Below, piece after piece: positions 33,763 to 42,478 of a stretch of DNA of 64,000 nt (positions within the stretch are counted from its first letter, which is position 1; each line of letters starts with the position of its first letter). Under the pieces are notes generated by a model. The model ran no database searches and was not told the origin of the DNA. It saw nothing but the letters and a program-made list of their open reading frames with translations. Made by a program: the position numbers and the translations under genes. The stretch comes from Desulfosalsimonas propionicica (lineage in GTDB: Bacteria > Desulfobacterota > Desulfobacteria > Desulfobacterales > Desulfosalsimonadaceae), in the NCBI RefSeq assembly GCF_013761005.1, contig NZ_JACDUS010000001.1, forward strand, positions 124,001 through 188,000, given 5' to 3'.

Positions 33763-33880
33763 CCTCAGAGGAAGCCCAACAACGGAACCAGCTTTTGATA
33801 TGATATTGAGCATTTAATGAATCCGTAAGAGGCTCAGGAGCGAAAAAACTGACCCCGGACGCAGGGCTTCCTTCCTGACA
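33763..33880 (+). repeat. Repeat family B, degenerate copy B3
   Basis: A shortened B copy: AGGAAGCCC on the left and GGGCTTCCTTCCTGACA on the right. ATATTGAGC remains of the 5' internal-loop strand, and CTCAGGAGCGAAAAAA of the 3' strand. The second stem and interior are reduced. It is the most decayed recognisable member in the window. Confidence 0.65.
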
Positions 33881-33940
33881 AACACCGGTCGAGGTAAAAG
33901 CTTTCAACAGAGAAGGCTTACAAACTTAACAAGCGCTGGC

Positions 33941-34026
33941 CATGATGCGGGCCGGTGGGCTGTTTGCGAGTCGCATTGAGTGCGCAAGCAATCAGCAGGG
34001 AGCAAACCGCCCCCGGCCGCATCATG
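33941..34026 (+). repeat. Repeat family A, copy A4
   Basis: Arms 33941-33967 (CATGATGCGGGCCGG ... GTTTGC) and 34002-34026 (GCAAAC ... CCGGCCGCATCATG) enclose GAGTCGCATTGAG, TGCGCAAGCA and ATCAGCAGGGA. The small inner stem is TGC/GCA here where other copies have CGC/GCG, a compensating change around a GCAA tetraloop. It is followed by TGCGAAAACCC as in A1. The 33435-34209 gap holds no gene. Confidence 0.87.
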
Positions 34027-34209
34027 CGAAAACCCCTAAAAGACAGCCGGTAAGCCCCTTCACAAAGCAAACCAAAATCCGCCGCCGCTGCCCGGGGCCC
34101 GATGATTCGGTTGACAACGATGATCATATCGGTTAGCAATGTTAGAGACACGCATTGTCCGGCCAGACGCCGGATACGCCGAAACGATCCCATAGACCAG
34201 GGGCAGACC

Positions 34210-35919
34210 ATGATCATCGGATTAGATGTTGGCGGAACCCATACCGACGTTGTTCTTGTGGGCGAAAACGGCCTGGAAAGGCGGATCAAGGTGCCAACCG
34301 ACACATCGGCGCTTTTTGATGCGGTCTTCTCCGGCCTGGAACACATCACCCGCGATATTGACATCAGCCAAATCTCCCACGCGGTTTTGAGCACCACCCT
34401 GACAACAAATGCCATTGTACAGGACAAACTTCCGGCCGTGGGTATCATCGTAACCTGCGGACCCGGCATTGACCCGGAATATTTCCGCACCTGCGAACAC
34501 TACTATCGCGTGGCCGGAGCAATGGACCACAGCGGCAGGGAAATTGTCAAGCTCGATGAAAAGGCGGTGGAAGATGCAGCAGCCCGCATGCGGGACGCGG
34601 GCATCGAGTACGTGGGTGTGGTGGGCAAATTTTCCATCCGCAATCCGGCCCATGAAATCCGCATCCGGGAAATCATTTCCCCCATGTTTCAAAAGGTATT
34701 TCTCGGCCACAACGTCTCGGGCAATTTCAGCTTTCCCAGGCGCATCACCACAGCTTTTTTAAACGCATCTGTGTACCCGCTGCACAAACGCTTCTTTGAG
34801 GCCGTCCGGCAATCTCTGGACAAAAAAGGCATCCAGATACCCATCTATATCCTCAAGGCCGACGGCGGGACCATGGATTTTGAAACCTCCATTGATTTTC
34901 CCGGCCAGTCGATTCTCTCCGGACCGGCGGCAAGCGTAATGGGCTCCATCGGTTTTGCCACAGGTGACCAAGAGACCATCGTGCTCGATATCGGCGGCAC
35001 AACCACGGACATGGCCGTACTCATCAACGGCGTGCCTGTGCTGGCGCCCTATGGGATCGAAATCGCTGAACACAAAACCCTGATCCGGGCCCTGCACTCC
35101 TATTCTGTGGGCCTGGGCGGTGACAGCACGGTGCGGGTGGAACACGGGCACCTGTTTATCGGACCGGACAGAACCGGTCCGGCCATGGCCTATGGCGGCC
35201 CGGAACCCACCCCCACAGACGCTCTTTTTGTCCTGGGCAAGGCCCAAAACGGCGACCGGGAAAAGGCGGAAAAAGGCATTGAGGCCATTGCACAGCTTCT
35301 GGGAATTTCCACTGCTGAAACCGCCCGGCGAATATTTGACCAGACCTGCCGGGAAATTCTGGATTCCGCCCGGCAAATGGTGAGCCTGATCAACAGCAGA
35401 CCTGTTTACACGGTCCGCGAGGCCCTTCACGGCCACCGCATCAAACCCGCCCGGCTTCTGGTACTCGGCGGTCCGGCACCCATGTTTGCAGAAAATTTTA
35501 CGGCTGTTTCTGATTACCAGGTCAGCGTGGTACCCCACTGGGACGTGGCCAACGCCGTGGGCACGGCCCTTTCGCGCACCACTTGCGAAGTAACCCTGTT
35601 TGCAGACACCTACAAGCTTGAGGCCTCGGCCCCTGAGGAAATGTTTGTCCAGGCGCTGAAGCCGGGTTTTACAATGGCCGATGCCAAGGAAATGGCCACG
35701 GAGCTGCTGGAGAAAAAAGCCCTCAGGGAAGGGGCCAGCTCAGGCGACCTTGTCACCGATGTCACCGAGGCGCTGGAATTTAACATGGTGCGCGATTTCC
35801 GGATGATCGGCAAAAACATCCGCATCAAGGTCCAGGTCCGGCCCGGACTCATTGGCCAGTATGAAAAGATCATCGCGCAAATCAAAAAACAATCCCGAAA
35901 CGGAGAAAACCCATGCTAA
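34210..35919 (+). CDS. Hydantoinase/oxoprolinase (HyuA-type) family protein
   Basis: A 569-residue ATP-dependent ring-opening-enzyme-type protein with an actin-like ATPase fold. The phosphate-1 motif is MIIGLDVGGTHTDVVLV and the second is IVLDIGGTTTDMAVL, preceded by SGPAASVMGSIGFA, the Hydantoinase_A signature. No HyuB gene lies next to it, and the C-terminal region differs from full hydantoinases; the substrate is unknown. AGGGG precedes the ATG at 34210. Its stop overlaps the start of the following deacetylase-family gene, indicating translational coupling. Confidence 0.82.
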   Translation: MIIGLDVGGTHTDVVLVGENGLERRIKVPTDTSALFDAVFSGLEHITRDIDISQISHAVLSTTLTTNAIVQDKLPAVGIIVTCGPGIDPEYFRTCEHYYRVAGAMDHSGREIVKLDEKAVEDAAARMRDAGIEYVGVVGKFSIRNPAHEIRIREIISPMFQKVFLGHNVSGNFSFPRRITTAFLNASVYPLHKRFFEAVRQSLDKKGIQIPIYILKADGGTMDFETSIDFPGQSILSGPAASVMGSIGFATGDQETIVLDIGGTTTDMAVLINGVPVLAPYGIEIAEHKTLIRALHSYSVGLGGDSTVRVEHGHLFIGPDRTGPAMAYGGPEPTPTDALFVLGKAQNGDREKAEKGIEAIAQLLGISTAETARRIFDQTCREILDSARQMVSLINSRPVYTVREALHGHRIKPARLLVLGGPAPMFAENFTAVSDYQVSVVPHWDVANAVGTALSRTTCEVTLFADTYKLEASAPEEMFVQALKPGFTMADAKEMATELLEKKALREGASSGDLVTDVTEALEFNMVRDFRMIGKNIRIKVQVRPGLIGQYEKIIAQIKKQSRNGENPC

Positions 35920-37229
35920 AGGCCAAGACCCATACGGGCCTGGTTTTTTTCCCGGCATACGACTGGGCCATCAGCGCCACCCACCCGGAGCGCGAAGAGC
36001 GCCTTCTCTACACCCAGGACCAGATCTCCGAGGAGGGCCTGCTTGACGTGGAAGGCATTGACGAATTCAAAGCCGGTGTGGTGGATATCGAGGATGTACA
36101 GCGGGTTCATTTCTGCGTTCCCGACGCCAGAAGCGTTATGACCGAATCGCATTTCATCAGCGCCGGCGGTGCCAAAACCATCGGCAAGGCCAAAATGGAC
36201 GGTCTTGTGGACCGCGGATTTGCCCTGGTCCGGCCCCCGGGGCACCATGCCATGCGCGTGGTCCATGGCGGAAGGGGCTTTTGCAACGTCAACAACGAAG
36301 CCATCATGATCGAATACCTCCGCCATGCCTATGGCATTGACCGGGTGGCCATCATTGACACGGACTGCCACCACGGCGACGGCACCCAGGACATTTACTG
36401 GCATGATCCGGACACATTGTTTATCTCCATGCACCAAGACGGCCGGACCCTGTTTCCGGGCACGGGCTTTAACAATGAAACCGGCGGTCCCACGGCTGCA
36501 GGCACAACCTTAAACATCCCGCTTCCGCCCTATACCTCGGAGGAAGGGTTTCTCACCGTTCTGGAAAAAGCCGTGCTGCCCATACTCCAGGAATTCAAGC
36601 CGGATCTGATCATCAATTCCGCCGGCCAGGACAATCATTTCACAGACCCGCTGACCAACATGAATTTTTCCGCCAAAGGGTACGCCGATCTCACCTCCCG
36701 GCTCAAACCCGACATTGCCGTGCTCGAAGGCGGATATTCCATCGAAAGCGCACTTCCCTACGTCAATGTCGGCCTCATTCTGGCCATGGCCGGCATGGAT
36801 TACAGCCACGTGGTGGAACCCGAGTACTCGGCCGAACGTCTCCGCCAGGGCCCCAGCATCACCGCCACCATTGAAAGAACCTGCCAGCAGGTCATAGATA
36901 CCTGGAACGACCGGCAAAACATCCGCATCCGCATGCAGGAAAATGTGATTTATGCCGAGCGCAATAATACCGTTTTTTACGACACGGACGGATTTTATGA
37001 AACCCAGCATGAAACCCTGCAGGTGTGCCGGCAGTGCAGCGGTGTTTTGAAAATCGACTCTTCCGTGGAAAGAAAAATGCGGGTGCTGGCTGTCCACATT
37101 CCCCGCAAGGCCTGTGAAAACTGCCGCAAAACCGGGTACCAGTGGTTTGAAAAAACCGACATGGGCTCCTATGACATGATTCTGCTCCAGGACCGGCCCG
37201 AAGACCAGTACCGGGTGCGAAAAAAATAG
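35913..37229 (+). CDS. Histone-deacetylase-family amidohydrolase with C-terminal zinc ribbon
   Basis: 438 residues. The arginase/deacetylase core has the active-site histidine pair in VRPPGHHAMR and the zinc ligands in IDTDCHHGDGTQDIYW and INSAGQDNHFTDPL. The catalytic Tyr region is LEGGYS. Members remove acetyl groups from lysine, polyamines or acetoin-related substrates. After about residue 340 there is an added domain with two Cys pairs, CRQC and CENC, likely a zinc ribbon. The start overlaps the upstream hydantoinase-like stop by 7 bp (35913-35919), so the two products probably work together. Confidence 0.85.
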   Translation: MLKAKTHTGLVFFPAYDWAISATHPEREERLLYTQDQISEEGLLDVEGIDEFKAGVVDIEDVQRVHFCVPDARSVMTESHFISAGGAKTIGKAKMDGLVDRGFALVRPPGHHAMRVVHGGRGFCNVNNEAIMIEYLRHAYGIDRVAIIDTDCHHGDGTQDIYWHDPDTLFISMHQDGRTLFPGTGFNNETGGPTAAGTTLNIPLPPYTSEEGFLTVLEKAVLPILQEFKPDLIINSAGQDNHFTDPLTNMNFSAKGYADLTSRLKPDIAVLEGGYSIESALPYVNVGLILAMAGMDYSHVVEPEYSAERLRQGPSITATIERTCQQVIDTWNDRQNIRIRMQENVIYAERNNTVFYDTDGFYETQHETLQVCRQCSGVLKIDSSVERKMRVLAVHIPRKACENCRKTGYQWFEKTDMGSYDMILLQDRPEDQYRVRKK

Positions 37230-37244
37230 GACTGCCCGGCTGAT

Positions 37245-38165
37245 ATGACCGTGTTTCGTCAACAGGGGATCCGCCACTGCCTGCAGATCCGTCACCGGCT
37301 GTTAAATGCGGTGCGCGCCTTTTTCTGCCGCCACGATTTTCTGGAGGTGGAAACCCCGGTGCGCACCCCTGCACCTGCGCCCGAAGCCCACATCGAGGCC
37401 ATTTCAGCTGACGGCGCCTTTCTGCAGACATCTCCTGAACTCTACATGAAACGCCTGCTGGCCGCCGGGTATCCCCGGATTTTTCAGATCTGCAGGACCT
37501 TCCGCGCAAAGGAGCGCGGAAGCCGGCACCTGCCGGAGTTCACCATGCTGGAATGGTATGCGGCCGATTTTACCTATCAGGAGATGATGAACCAGACCGA
37601 AAGCCTGATCTGCGAGACCTGTGAAAAGGTCCTGGGAACACGGCATCTCAGACGCCACGGCACGGCCATCCGCCTGGACCGGCCATGGCCGAAAATCACG
37701 GTTGAAAAGGCCTTTCAGCGCTTTGCCCACTCCACCATGAACGCGGCCCTGGCTGATCAGAGCTTTGACGAGCGCATGGCCATGGAAATTGAACCTGCTT
37801 TGGATCCCGCAAGACCCATATTTTTATATGATTACCCGGCGGAAAAGGCCGCTCTGGCCCGTCTCAGAAATGATAACCCGCATGTGGCCGAACGCTTTGA
37901 AGCCTATATCGGCGGACTGGAAATCTGCAACGGATTTTCCGAACTCATTGATCCTGATCAGCAGCGCCGGCGATTTGAGATGGAACTGAAGCGGCGTGAA
38001 AAACAGGGCCTTGACGCCCGCCCGATGCCCGAGGCCTTTCTTGCCGCCCTGGGCCGAATGCCGCCGGCCGCAGGCAATGCCTTAGGCATTGACCGGCTGG
38101 CCATGCTGCTTTCCAACGCTGAAACCATCGATGAAGTATCCGCCTTTGTGCCAGAAGAGGATTGA
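37245..38165 (+). CDS. epmA: EF-P lysine ligase (GenX/PoxA)
   Basis: A 306-residue class II LysRS-like catalytic core without the anticodon domain. It carries VETPVRTPAPAPEAHI, TSPELYMKRLL, the motif 2 FRAKERGSRHLPEFTMLEWY and motif 3 GNALGIDRLAMLL. EpmA attaches beta-lysine to elongation factor P, which relieves ribosome stalling at polyproline. Neither efp nor epmB (yjeK) is in the window. It lies 15 bp after the deacetylase gene on the same strand. Confidence 0.92.
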   Translation: MTVFRQQGIRHCLQIRHRLLNAVRAFFCRHDFLEVETPVRTPAPAPEAHIEAISADGAFLQTSPELYMKRLLAAGYPRIFQICRTFRAKERGSRHLPEFTMLEWYAADFTYQEMMNQTESLICETCEKVLGTRHLRRHGTAIRLDRPWPKITVEKAFQRFAHSTMNAALADQSFDERMAMEIEPALDPARPIFLYDYPAEKAALARLRNDNPHVAERFEAYIGGLEICNGFSELIDPDQQRRRFEMELKRREKQGLDARPMPEAFLAALGRMPPAAGNALGIDRLAMLLSNAETIDEVSAFVPEED

Positions 38166-38194
38166 ACCGGATTGTGGGCGCACCCACCTTTTAC

Positions 38195-38224
38195 TTGACC
38201 CCGCATAGGGATTTCATGTATACA
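38195..38224 (+). promoter_or_regulatory. Sigma-70-type promoter for the transglycosylase gene
   Basis: TTGACC (38195-38200), an 18-bp spacer and TATACA (38219-38224), in an AT-rich gap between epmA and the lytic transglycosylase gene. It lies about 90 bp upstream of the ATG. Confidence 0.5.
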
Positions 38225-38311
38225 ATATAACAAACATCGGGCGTAACTATCGGAAAAGCGGCCCTTTCGGCCAGCAGTACCCAAACGGTTTTTTTGCCAT
38301 TGACACGGCCC

Positions 38312-38926
38312 ATGACTGCCAGAACCCGGACCCTATCCGCAAATTTTTTTTGTTTTCTGACCGTCGGCCTTGCGTGCCTGGCCATTGCCTGCCTGACGCC
38401 AACCCCCGCCCGGGCGGAAATGTATATGTATATTGACGACAAAGGCGGATATCATTTCACGGATACCCCCAAATCCGCAGATTACATACCAACCCCGCAT
38501 CTTGAAGCGCCCCGGCCGCCGGTGCAGTCAGGGATGCGGTATACTGAAATAATCAAAAGCATTGCAACTACTTACGGGGTGCGGCCGGAACTGGTGCAGG
38601 CCGTAATCCGGGTGGAGTCCGGATTCAACCCCACGGCGGTTTCCCGGGCCGGAGCACGGGGGCTGATGCAGATCATGCCGGTGCACATTCAAAAGCACCG
38701 GATCTCAGACCCTTTTGACCCCAGACAGAACATCACGGCCGGGACCCGCTATTTAAGCGATCTGCTCAAGCGCTACAACGGAAATTTGAATATGAGCCTG
38801 GCGGCCTACAACGCCGGACCCTCGAGGGTGGATCACTACAACGGCATCCCGCCTTACCCTGAGACCCGGCAGTACGTGCAAAAGGTGCTTTCCTGCTACA
38901 AGCAATACCGAAGAATGGAAAAATAA
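38312..38926 (+). CDS. Periplasmic lytic transglycosylase (SLT family) with DUF4124
   Basis: 204 residues. A signal peptide (basic MTARTRTL, then a hydrophobic core to TPARAE) is followed by a short DUF4124 segment (MYMYIDDKGGYHFTDTP). The SLT domain has the catalytic Glu in VIRVESGFNPTAVS, then GARGLMQIMP, NITAGTRYLSDLL and SLAAYNAGPSRV. It cleaves peptidoglycan to anhydro-muropeptides in the periplasm. The frame starts with TTG six codons earlier; the ATG gives the better signal peptide. Confidence 0.9.
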   Translation: MTARTRTLSANFFCFLTVGLACLAIACLTPTPARAEMYMYIDDKGGYHFTDTPKSADYIPTPHLEAPRPPVQSGMRYTEIIKSIATTYGVRPELVQAVIRVESGFNPTAVSRAGARGLMQIMPVHIQKHRISDPFDPRQNITAGTRYLSDLLKRYNGNLNMSLAAYNAGPSRVDHYNGIPPYPETRQYVQKVLSCYKQYRRMEK

Positions 38927-38935
38927 GCCAATTCG

Positions 38936-39628
38936 ATGATGCCCAAAAACCACCCCACACATCTGAGCGACATTGAAGCCCTGGGCAAAATCTATCGGCT
39001 GTATGACGACTACATGAACAGCTTATCTTTTGCCTGCGAAAAATTCTGCGCCGAGTGCTGCACCACTGCCATGACCCTGACCAGCCTGGAAGGACGGTTC
39101 ATTGATCATTTCTTAGACAGGCAGAAAAAGGCGGTCTTATACCAGCAGATGCGCGGCCATGTCCATACCCCCCGGTATCAGCCGGCCCTGACCACCAACG
39201 GCTATGCCCAAACGTGTCTGGAGAACAAAACCCCGGCCGAAAAAGCCCCGCCGGAACCGTCTTTGCCCTGTCCTTTGCTGGAAAACGACCTGTGCGCCAT
39301 TTATTCGATCCGCCCGTTTGGATGCCGGTGCATGGTTTCTTTCTCCAAATGCCGGAAAACCGGCAGCGCACATATCGATGAGCTGACATTGACTGTCAAC
39401 ACCCTGTTTCTACAGGTCATCGAGCACCTGGACCAATCCGGTTTTTTTGGCAGTCTCATTGACGTAATGCTCTGCCTGGAGCCTGATCCCGCGCATATGA
39501 CCAAAAAATGCGTCACCATACCCAACCGGCCCGTCACCCAACTGATGATCCCCCCGGAACATCGGGAAAAAATCCAGCCTCTGCTCGACACCCTAAACCA
39601 CATCCTCTCGCGCACCGTCCAAGGGTAA
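38936..39628 (+). CDS. YkgJ-family cysteine-cluster protein
   Basis: 230 residues with the Zn/Fe-chelating cysteine pattern of the YkgJ family: FACEKFCAECCTTA near the N-terminus and CPLLENDLCAIYSIRPFGCRCM in the middle. Family members are thought to bind a metal or an Fe-S cluster; the function is not established. The C-terminal 90 residues are helical. The ATG at 38936 (or the adjacent 38939) begins 9 bp after the transglycosylase stop, so they are probably co-transcribed. Confidence 0.82.
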   Translation: MMPKNHPTHLSDIEALGKIYRLYDDYMNSLSFACEKFCAECCTTAMTLTSLEGRFIDHFLDRQKKAVLYQQMRGHVHTPRYQPALTTNGYAQTCLENKTPAEKAPPEPSLPCPLLENDLCAIYSIRPFGCRCMVSFSKCRKTGSAHIDELTLTVNTLFLQVIEHLDQSGFFGSLIDVMLCLEPDPAHMTKKCVTIPNRPVTQLMIPPEHREKIQPLLDTLNHILSRTVQG

Positions 39629-39645
39629 CGCCCTGCAATGACTCC

Positions 39646-39674
39646 TTGACTTGGCCTGAAAAAACACTTAAAAG
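39646..39674 (+). promoter_or_regulatory. Possible promoter for the argS operon
   Basis: TTGACT (39646-39651), a 17-bp spacer and TAAAAG (39669-39674), about 50 bp before the argS ATG. The -10 is weak (4 of 6 matches). Confidence 0.35.
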
Positions 39675-39723
39675 TTTAGATTTTACCATTGCTTAAACTC
39701 ATTGCAAGGACAGTTGCAGGCCC

Positions 39724-41394
39724 ATGATCAAACAACGCGTAAAACACATGGTACTTGACGCCGCCCGCACCGCCCATGCGGCCGGGGTCCTGGCATCAGA
39801 CGATTTTCCGGATATCACCCTGGAAGAACCCAAGATCGGTGCTCACGGCGATCTGGCGACCAATTTCGCCATGGCCGGGGCCGCAGCCCAGAAAATGGCC
39901 TCGCGCAAAATCGCTGAAGCTGTTGTGGACCATATCACCGACCCGGATGACCTGATCGAAAAAACCGAAATCGCAGGGCCCGGGTTTATCAATTTTTTCA
40001 TCCGCCCGTCGGCCTGGCTGCCGGTGATCCATGAAATCCATCAGCAGGACACGGCCTATGGGGCCGCAGACCTTGGCGGCGGACAAAAGGTCCAGGTGGA
40101 ATTTGTCAGCGCCAATCCCACCGGCCCCCTGCACATCGGCCACGGCCGGGGAGCGGTGGTGGGCGACAGCATAGCCGCGCTGCTGGATTTTTGCGGATAC
40201 CGAGTGGAGCGGGAATACTACATCAATGATGCCGGCCGCCAGATCCTGACTTTGGGCGGATCCGTGTATCTGCGCTGCTGCCAGCTTGCCGGGCAGAACG
40301 TGGAATTTCCCGAAGATGCCTACCAGGGCGATTATATCAAAGACATTGCCCGATCCGCGATAGCGGAAAAAGAACAAAGCCTTTTTGACCTGCCCCGGGA
40401 CAGGGCTGAAAAAGAGCTTGCCGGACTGGCCGCAGAACAAATCCTGGCCGGCATCCGGCAGGATCTTGAAAATCTGGGCGTTTGTTTTGACCGCTGGTAC
40501 AGTGAGCAAACCCTCTATGATACCGGCAAGGTGGAAGCGGCCATCGCGTTTTTGAAACAAAAGGACCTGATTTATGAGCACGAAGGGGCCCTGTGGTTTT
40601 GCGCCACCTCGTTCGGAGACGAAAAAGACCGGGTTGTGGTGCGCCAAAACGGCCAGACCACCTATTTCGCCTCAGACATTGCCTATCACCTGGAAAAATA
40701 CGAGCGGGGATATGATCGGGTCATTGATGTATGGGGCGCGGATCATCACGGGTACGTGCCCCGGCTGACAGCGGCCATCGCGGCCATGGGCAGGCAGAGC
40801 AGCCAGTTTACCGTCATTCTGACCCAGCTGGTCAATCTGCTGCGAAACGGCCGGCCGGTTTCCATGTCCACCCGGGCCGGTCAGTTTGTCACCCTTAGCG
40901 ACGTTATCAACGAAGTGGGCCGGGATGCAGCCCGGTTTATTTTTCTGACCCGGCACCATGAAAGCCCCCTGGATTTTGACCTGGAGGTGGCCAAGGCCAA
41001 AACCAATGACAACCCGGTGTATTACGTGCAGTATGTACATGCCCGGATATCAAGCATATGCAAAAAGGCCGCAGACGAAAGCCCGGGTGTGCAAAATACC
41101 CCGGAATCCGCGGATCTGCAGCGGCTGAGCGAAGCCGAGGAAATCGCTTTGATCAAAAAGATGGGAAAATACCCGGAGGTTATCTCCGGTGCCGCCGCCC
41201 TCATGGAGCCCCACCGGATCGCCTACTATCTCATGGACCTTGCGGCATTGTTTCATGCCTATTATAATAAGCACCGGGTCCTTACCGATGACACAAAGCT
41301 GAGCACGGCCCGCCTGCATCTTGTGGTGGCCGTGCAGAAGGTGATCCGAAACGGCCTGAAACTTCTCGGGGTCAGCACTCCGGAAATCATGTAG
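39724..41394 (+). CDS. argS: Arginyl-tRNA synthetase
   Basis: A 556-residue class I synthetase. The N-terminal Add-1 domain recognises tRNA (NFAMAGAAAQKMASRKIAE ... GPGFINFFI). The HIGH motif is in PTGPLHIGHGRGAVVGDS and the KMSKS-like loop in GRPVSMSTRAGQFV. The C-terminal DALR anticodon-binding helices end in LLGVSTPEIM. It charges tRNA-Arg. It heads the run argS, SPOR, gatC, gatA, small gene, mutL. Confidence 0.95.
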   Translation: MIKQRVKHMVLDAARTAHAAGVLASDDFPDITLEEPKIGAHGDLATNFAMAGAAAQKMASRKIAEAVVDHITDPDDLIEKTEIAGPGFINFFIRPSAWLPVIHEIHQQDTAYGAADLGGGQKVQVEFVSANPTGPLHIGHGRGAVVGDSIAALLDFCGYRVEREYYINDAGRQILTLGGSVYLRCCQLAGQNVEFPEDAYQGDYIKDIARSAIAEKEQSLFDLPRDRAEKELAGLAAEQILAGIRQDLENLGVCFDRWYSEQTLYDTGKVEAAIAFLKQKDLIYEHEGALWFCATSFGDEKDRVVVRQNGQTTYFASDIAYHLEKYERGYDRVIDVWGADHHGYVPRLTAAIAAMGRQSSQFTVILTQLVNLLRNGRPVSMSTRAGQFVTLSDVINEVGRDAARFIFLTRHHESPLDFDLEVAKAKTNDNPVYYVQYVHARISSICKKAADESPGVQNTPESADLQRLSEAEEIALIKKMGKYPEVISGAAALMEPHRIAYYLMDLAALFHAYYNKHRVLTDDTKLSTARLHLVVAVQKVIRNGLKLLGVSTPEIM

Positions 41395-41413
41395 CAGGGA
41401 TTGAAAAAAAATC

Positions 41414-42097
41414 ATGGGCGGCAGTTTTCCCAAAACCGATTCCTTCAGCAGCTGCGGCAGTACTTCCGGCTGGGTGCTGATGATCTTTATTGCCTCTGGA
41501 TGCATGTTTATCCTGGGGGTCCTGGTTGGGCGCAATTCCGCGCCGCTGCATTTTGACATGCAGCACCTGGATGAAAAACTGTCCCAGCTGCAAAGCAGCG
41601 TGCTCTCCGAGCCCGGAGAACAGCAGGGCACTGACGGCGGGCTTCCGGATGACATTTCCTTTGAATTTTACGACCGGCTCAGGGAAAAATCAGAGATCGA
41701 TGAGCATGCCCAGGGACGGCCCAGGGTGCTGGCACCAAAATACCCAAAACCGGATCTGGCAGAAAGCAGGCTCCAGCCGCCCCGTGCCAAACCGGCCGCC
41801 GAGCCGGTGCCGGCCCAGCCTGCTTCAACGGAAGTGACCGAGCCGGATTCCAGGAAATTATTCGCCATCCAGGTGGCATCCCTGCGCGACAGGCAAAAAG
41901 CCGAAACCGTAAAAAACAAATACAAGGACAAGGGCTATCCCGCTTTTACCCAGAAAGCCGCAGTGGAAGGCCAGGGCCGTTGGCACAGGGTGCGCATCGG
42001 CCCCTACACGAACCGAAGCCAGGCGGAAAACGACCTGATCCGACTCCAGAAAGCCGGCGTGGATGCCATGCTTCTGCCCCATGAGCCCGGATTTTGA
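41414..42097 (+). CDS. SPOR-domain membrane protein
   Basis: 227 residues. One N-terminal membrane span (GWVLMIFIASGCMFILGVLVG) is followed by a charged and Pro-rich linker and a C-terminal SPOR domain (FAIQVASLRDRQKAETVKNKY ... WHRVRIGPYTNRSQAENDL). SPOR domains bind glycan strands stripped of stem peptides at the division site. The protein should sit in the inner membrane with SPOR in the periplasm. This argS-SPOR pairing fits a Desulfobacterota-type gene order. It lies 19 bp after argS. Confidence 0.88.
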   Translation: MGGSFPKTDSFSSCGSTSGWVLMIFIASGCMFILGVLVGRNSAPLHFDMQHLDEKLSQLQSSVLSEPGEQQGTDGGLPDDISFEFYDRLREKSEIDEHAQGRPRVLAPKYPKPDLAESRLQPPRAKPAAEPVPAQPASTEVTEPDSRKLFAIQVASLRDRQKAETVKNKYKDKGYPAFTQKAAVEGQGRWHRVRIGPYTNRSQAENDLIRLQKAGVDAMLLPHEPGF

Positions 42098-42163
42098 AAG
42101 GCTTTCAGGCGGGGGGCCGGCGTTTAAGGGAAAAGCGGCAATAGGGGCCCGAAAGGAAAATCC

Positions 42164-42451
42164 ATGAAAATTTCCAGAGAAGAAGTGGCGCACGTGGCCG
42201 CACTGGCCCGGCTGACCATCGATGAAGGCGATGTGGACAGCTTTGCCCGAAACCTGGGAGATATCCTGGCCTATGCCGAAAGTGTAAGCCGGGCCGACAC
42301 CACGGGTGTGTCCCCCACGGCCCATGCCGTGGAAATCTGCAATGCCTTCAGACAAGATGAAGTGGCCGGCCATCTCGATGCCCAAAACACCATGGCCAAC
42401 GCCCCGGAATCCGAAGACGGCAGCTTTGTGGTCCCAAAGGTCATTGAATAG
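42164..42451 (+). CDS. gatC: Asp-tRNA(Asn)/Glu-tRNA(Gln) amidotransferase subunit C
   Basis: A 95-residue GatC: KISREEVAHVAALARLTI at the start, FARNLGDILAYAESVSRADT in the middle and SFVVPKVIE at the end. GatC clamps GatA to GatB in the complex that turns misacylated Glu-tRNA(Gln) or Asp-tRNA(Asn) into Gln-tRNA and Asn-tRNA. GAAAGGAAA precedes the ATG. gatA starts 27 bp downstream. Confidence 0.94.
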   Translation: MKISREEVAHVAALARLTIDEGDVDSFARNLGDILAYAESVSRADTTGVSPTAHAVEICNAFRQDEVAGHLDAQNTMANAPESEDGSFVVPKVIE

Positions 42452-42478
42452 TCATCCAGCAACAGAAAAGAGCGGACC

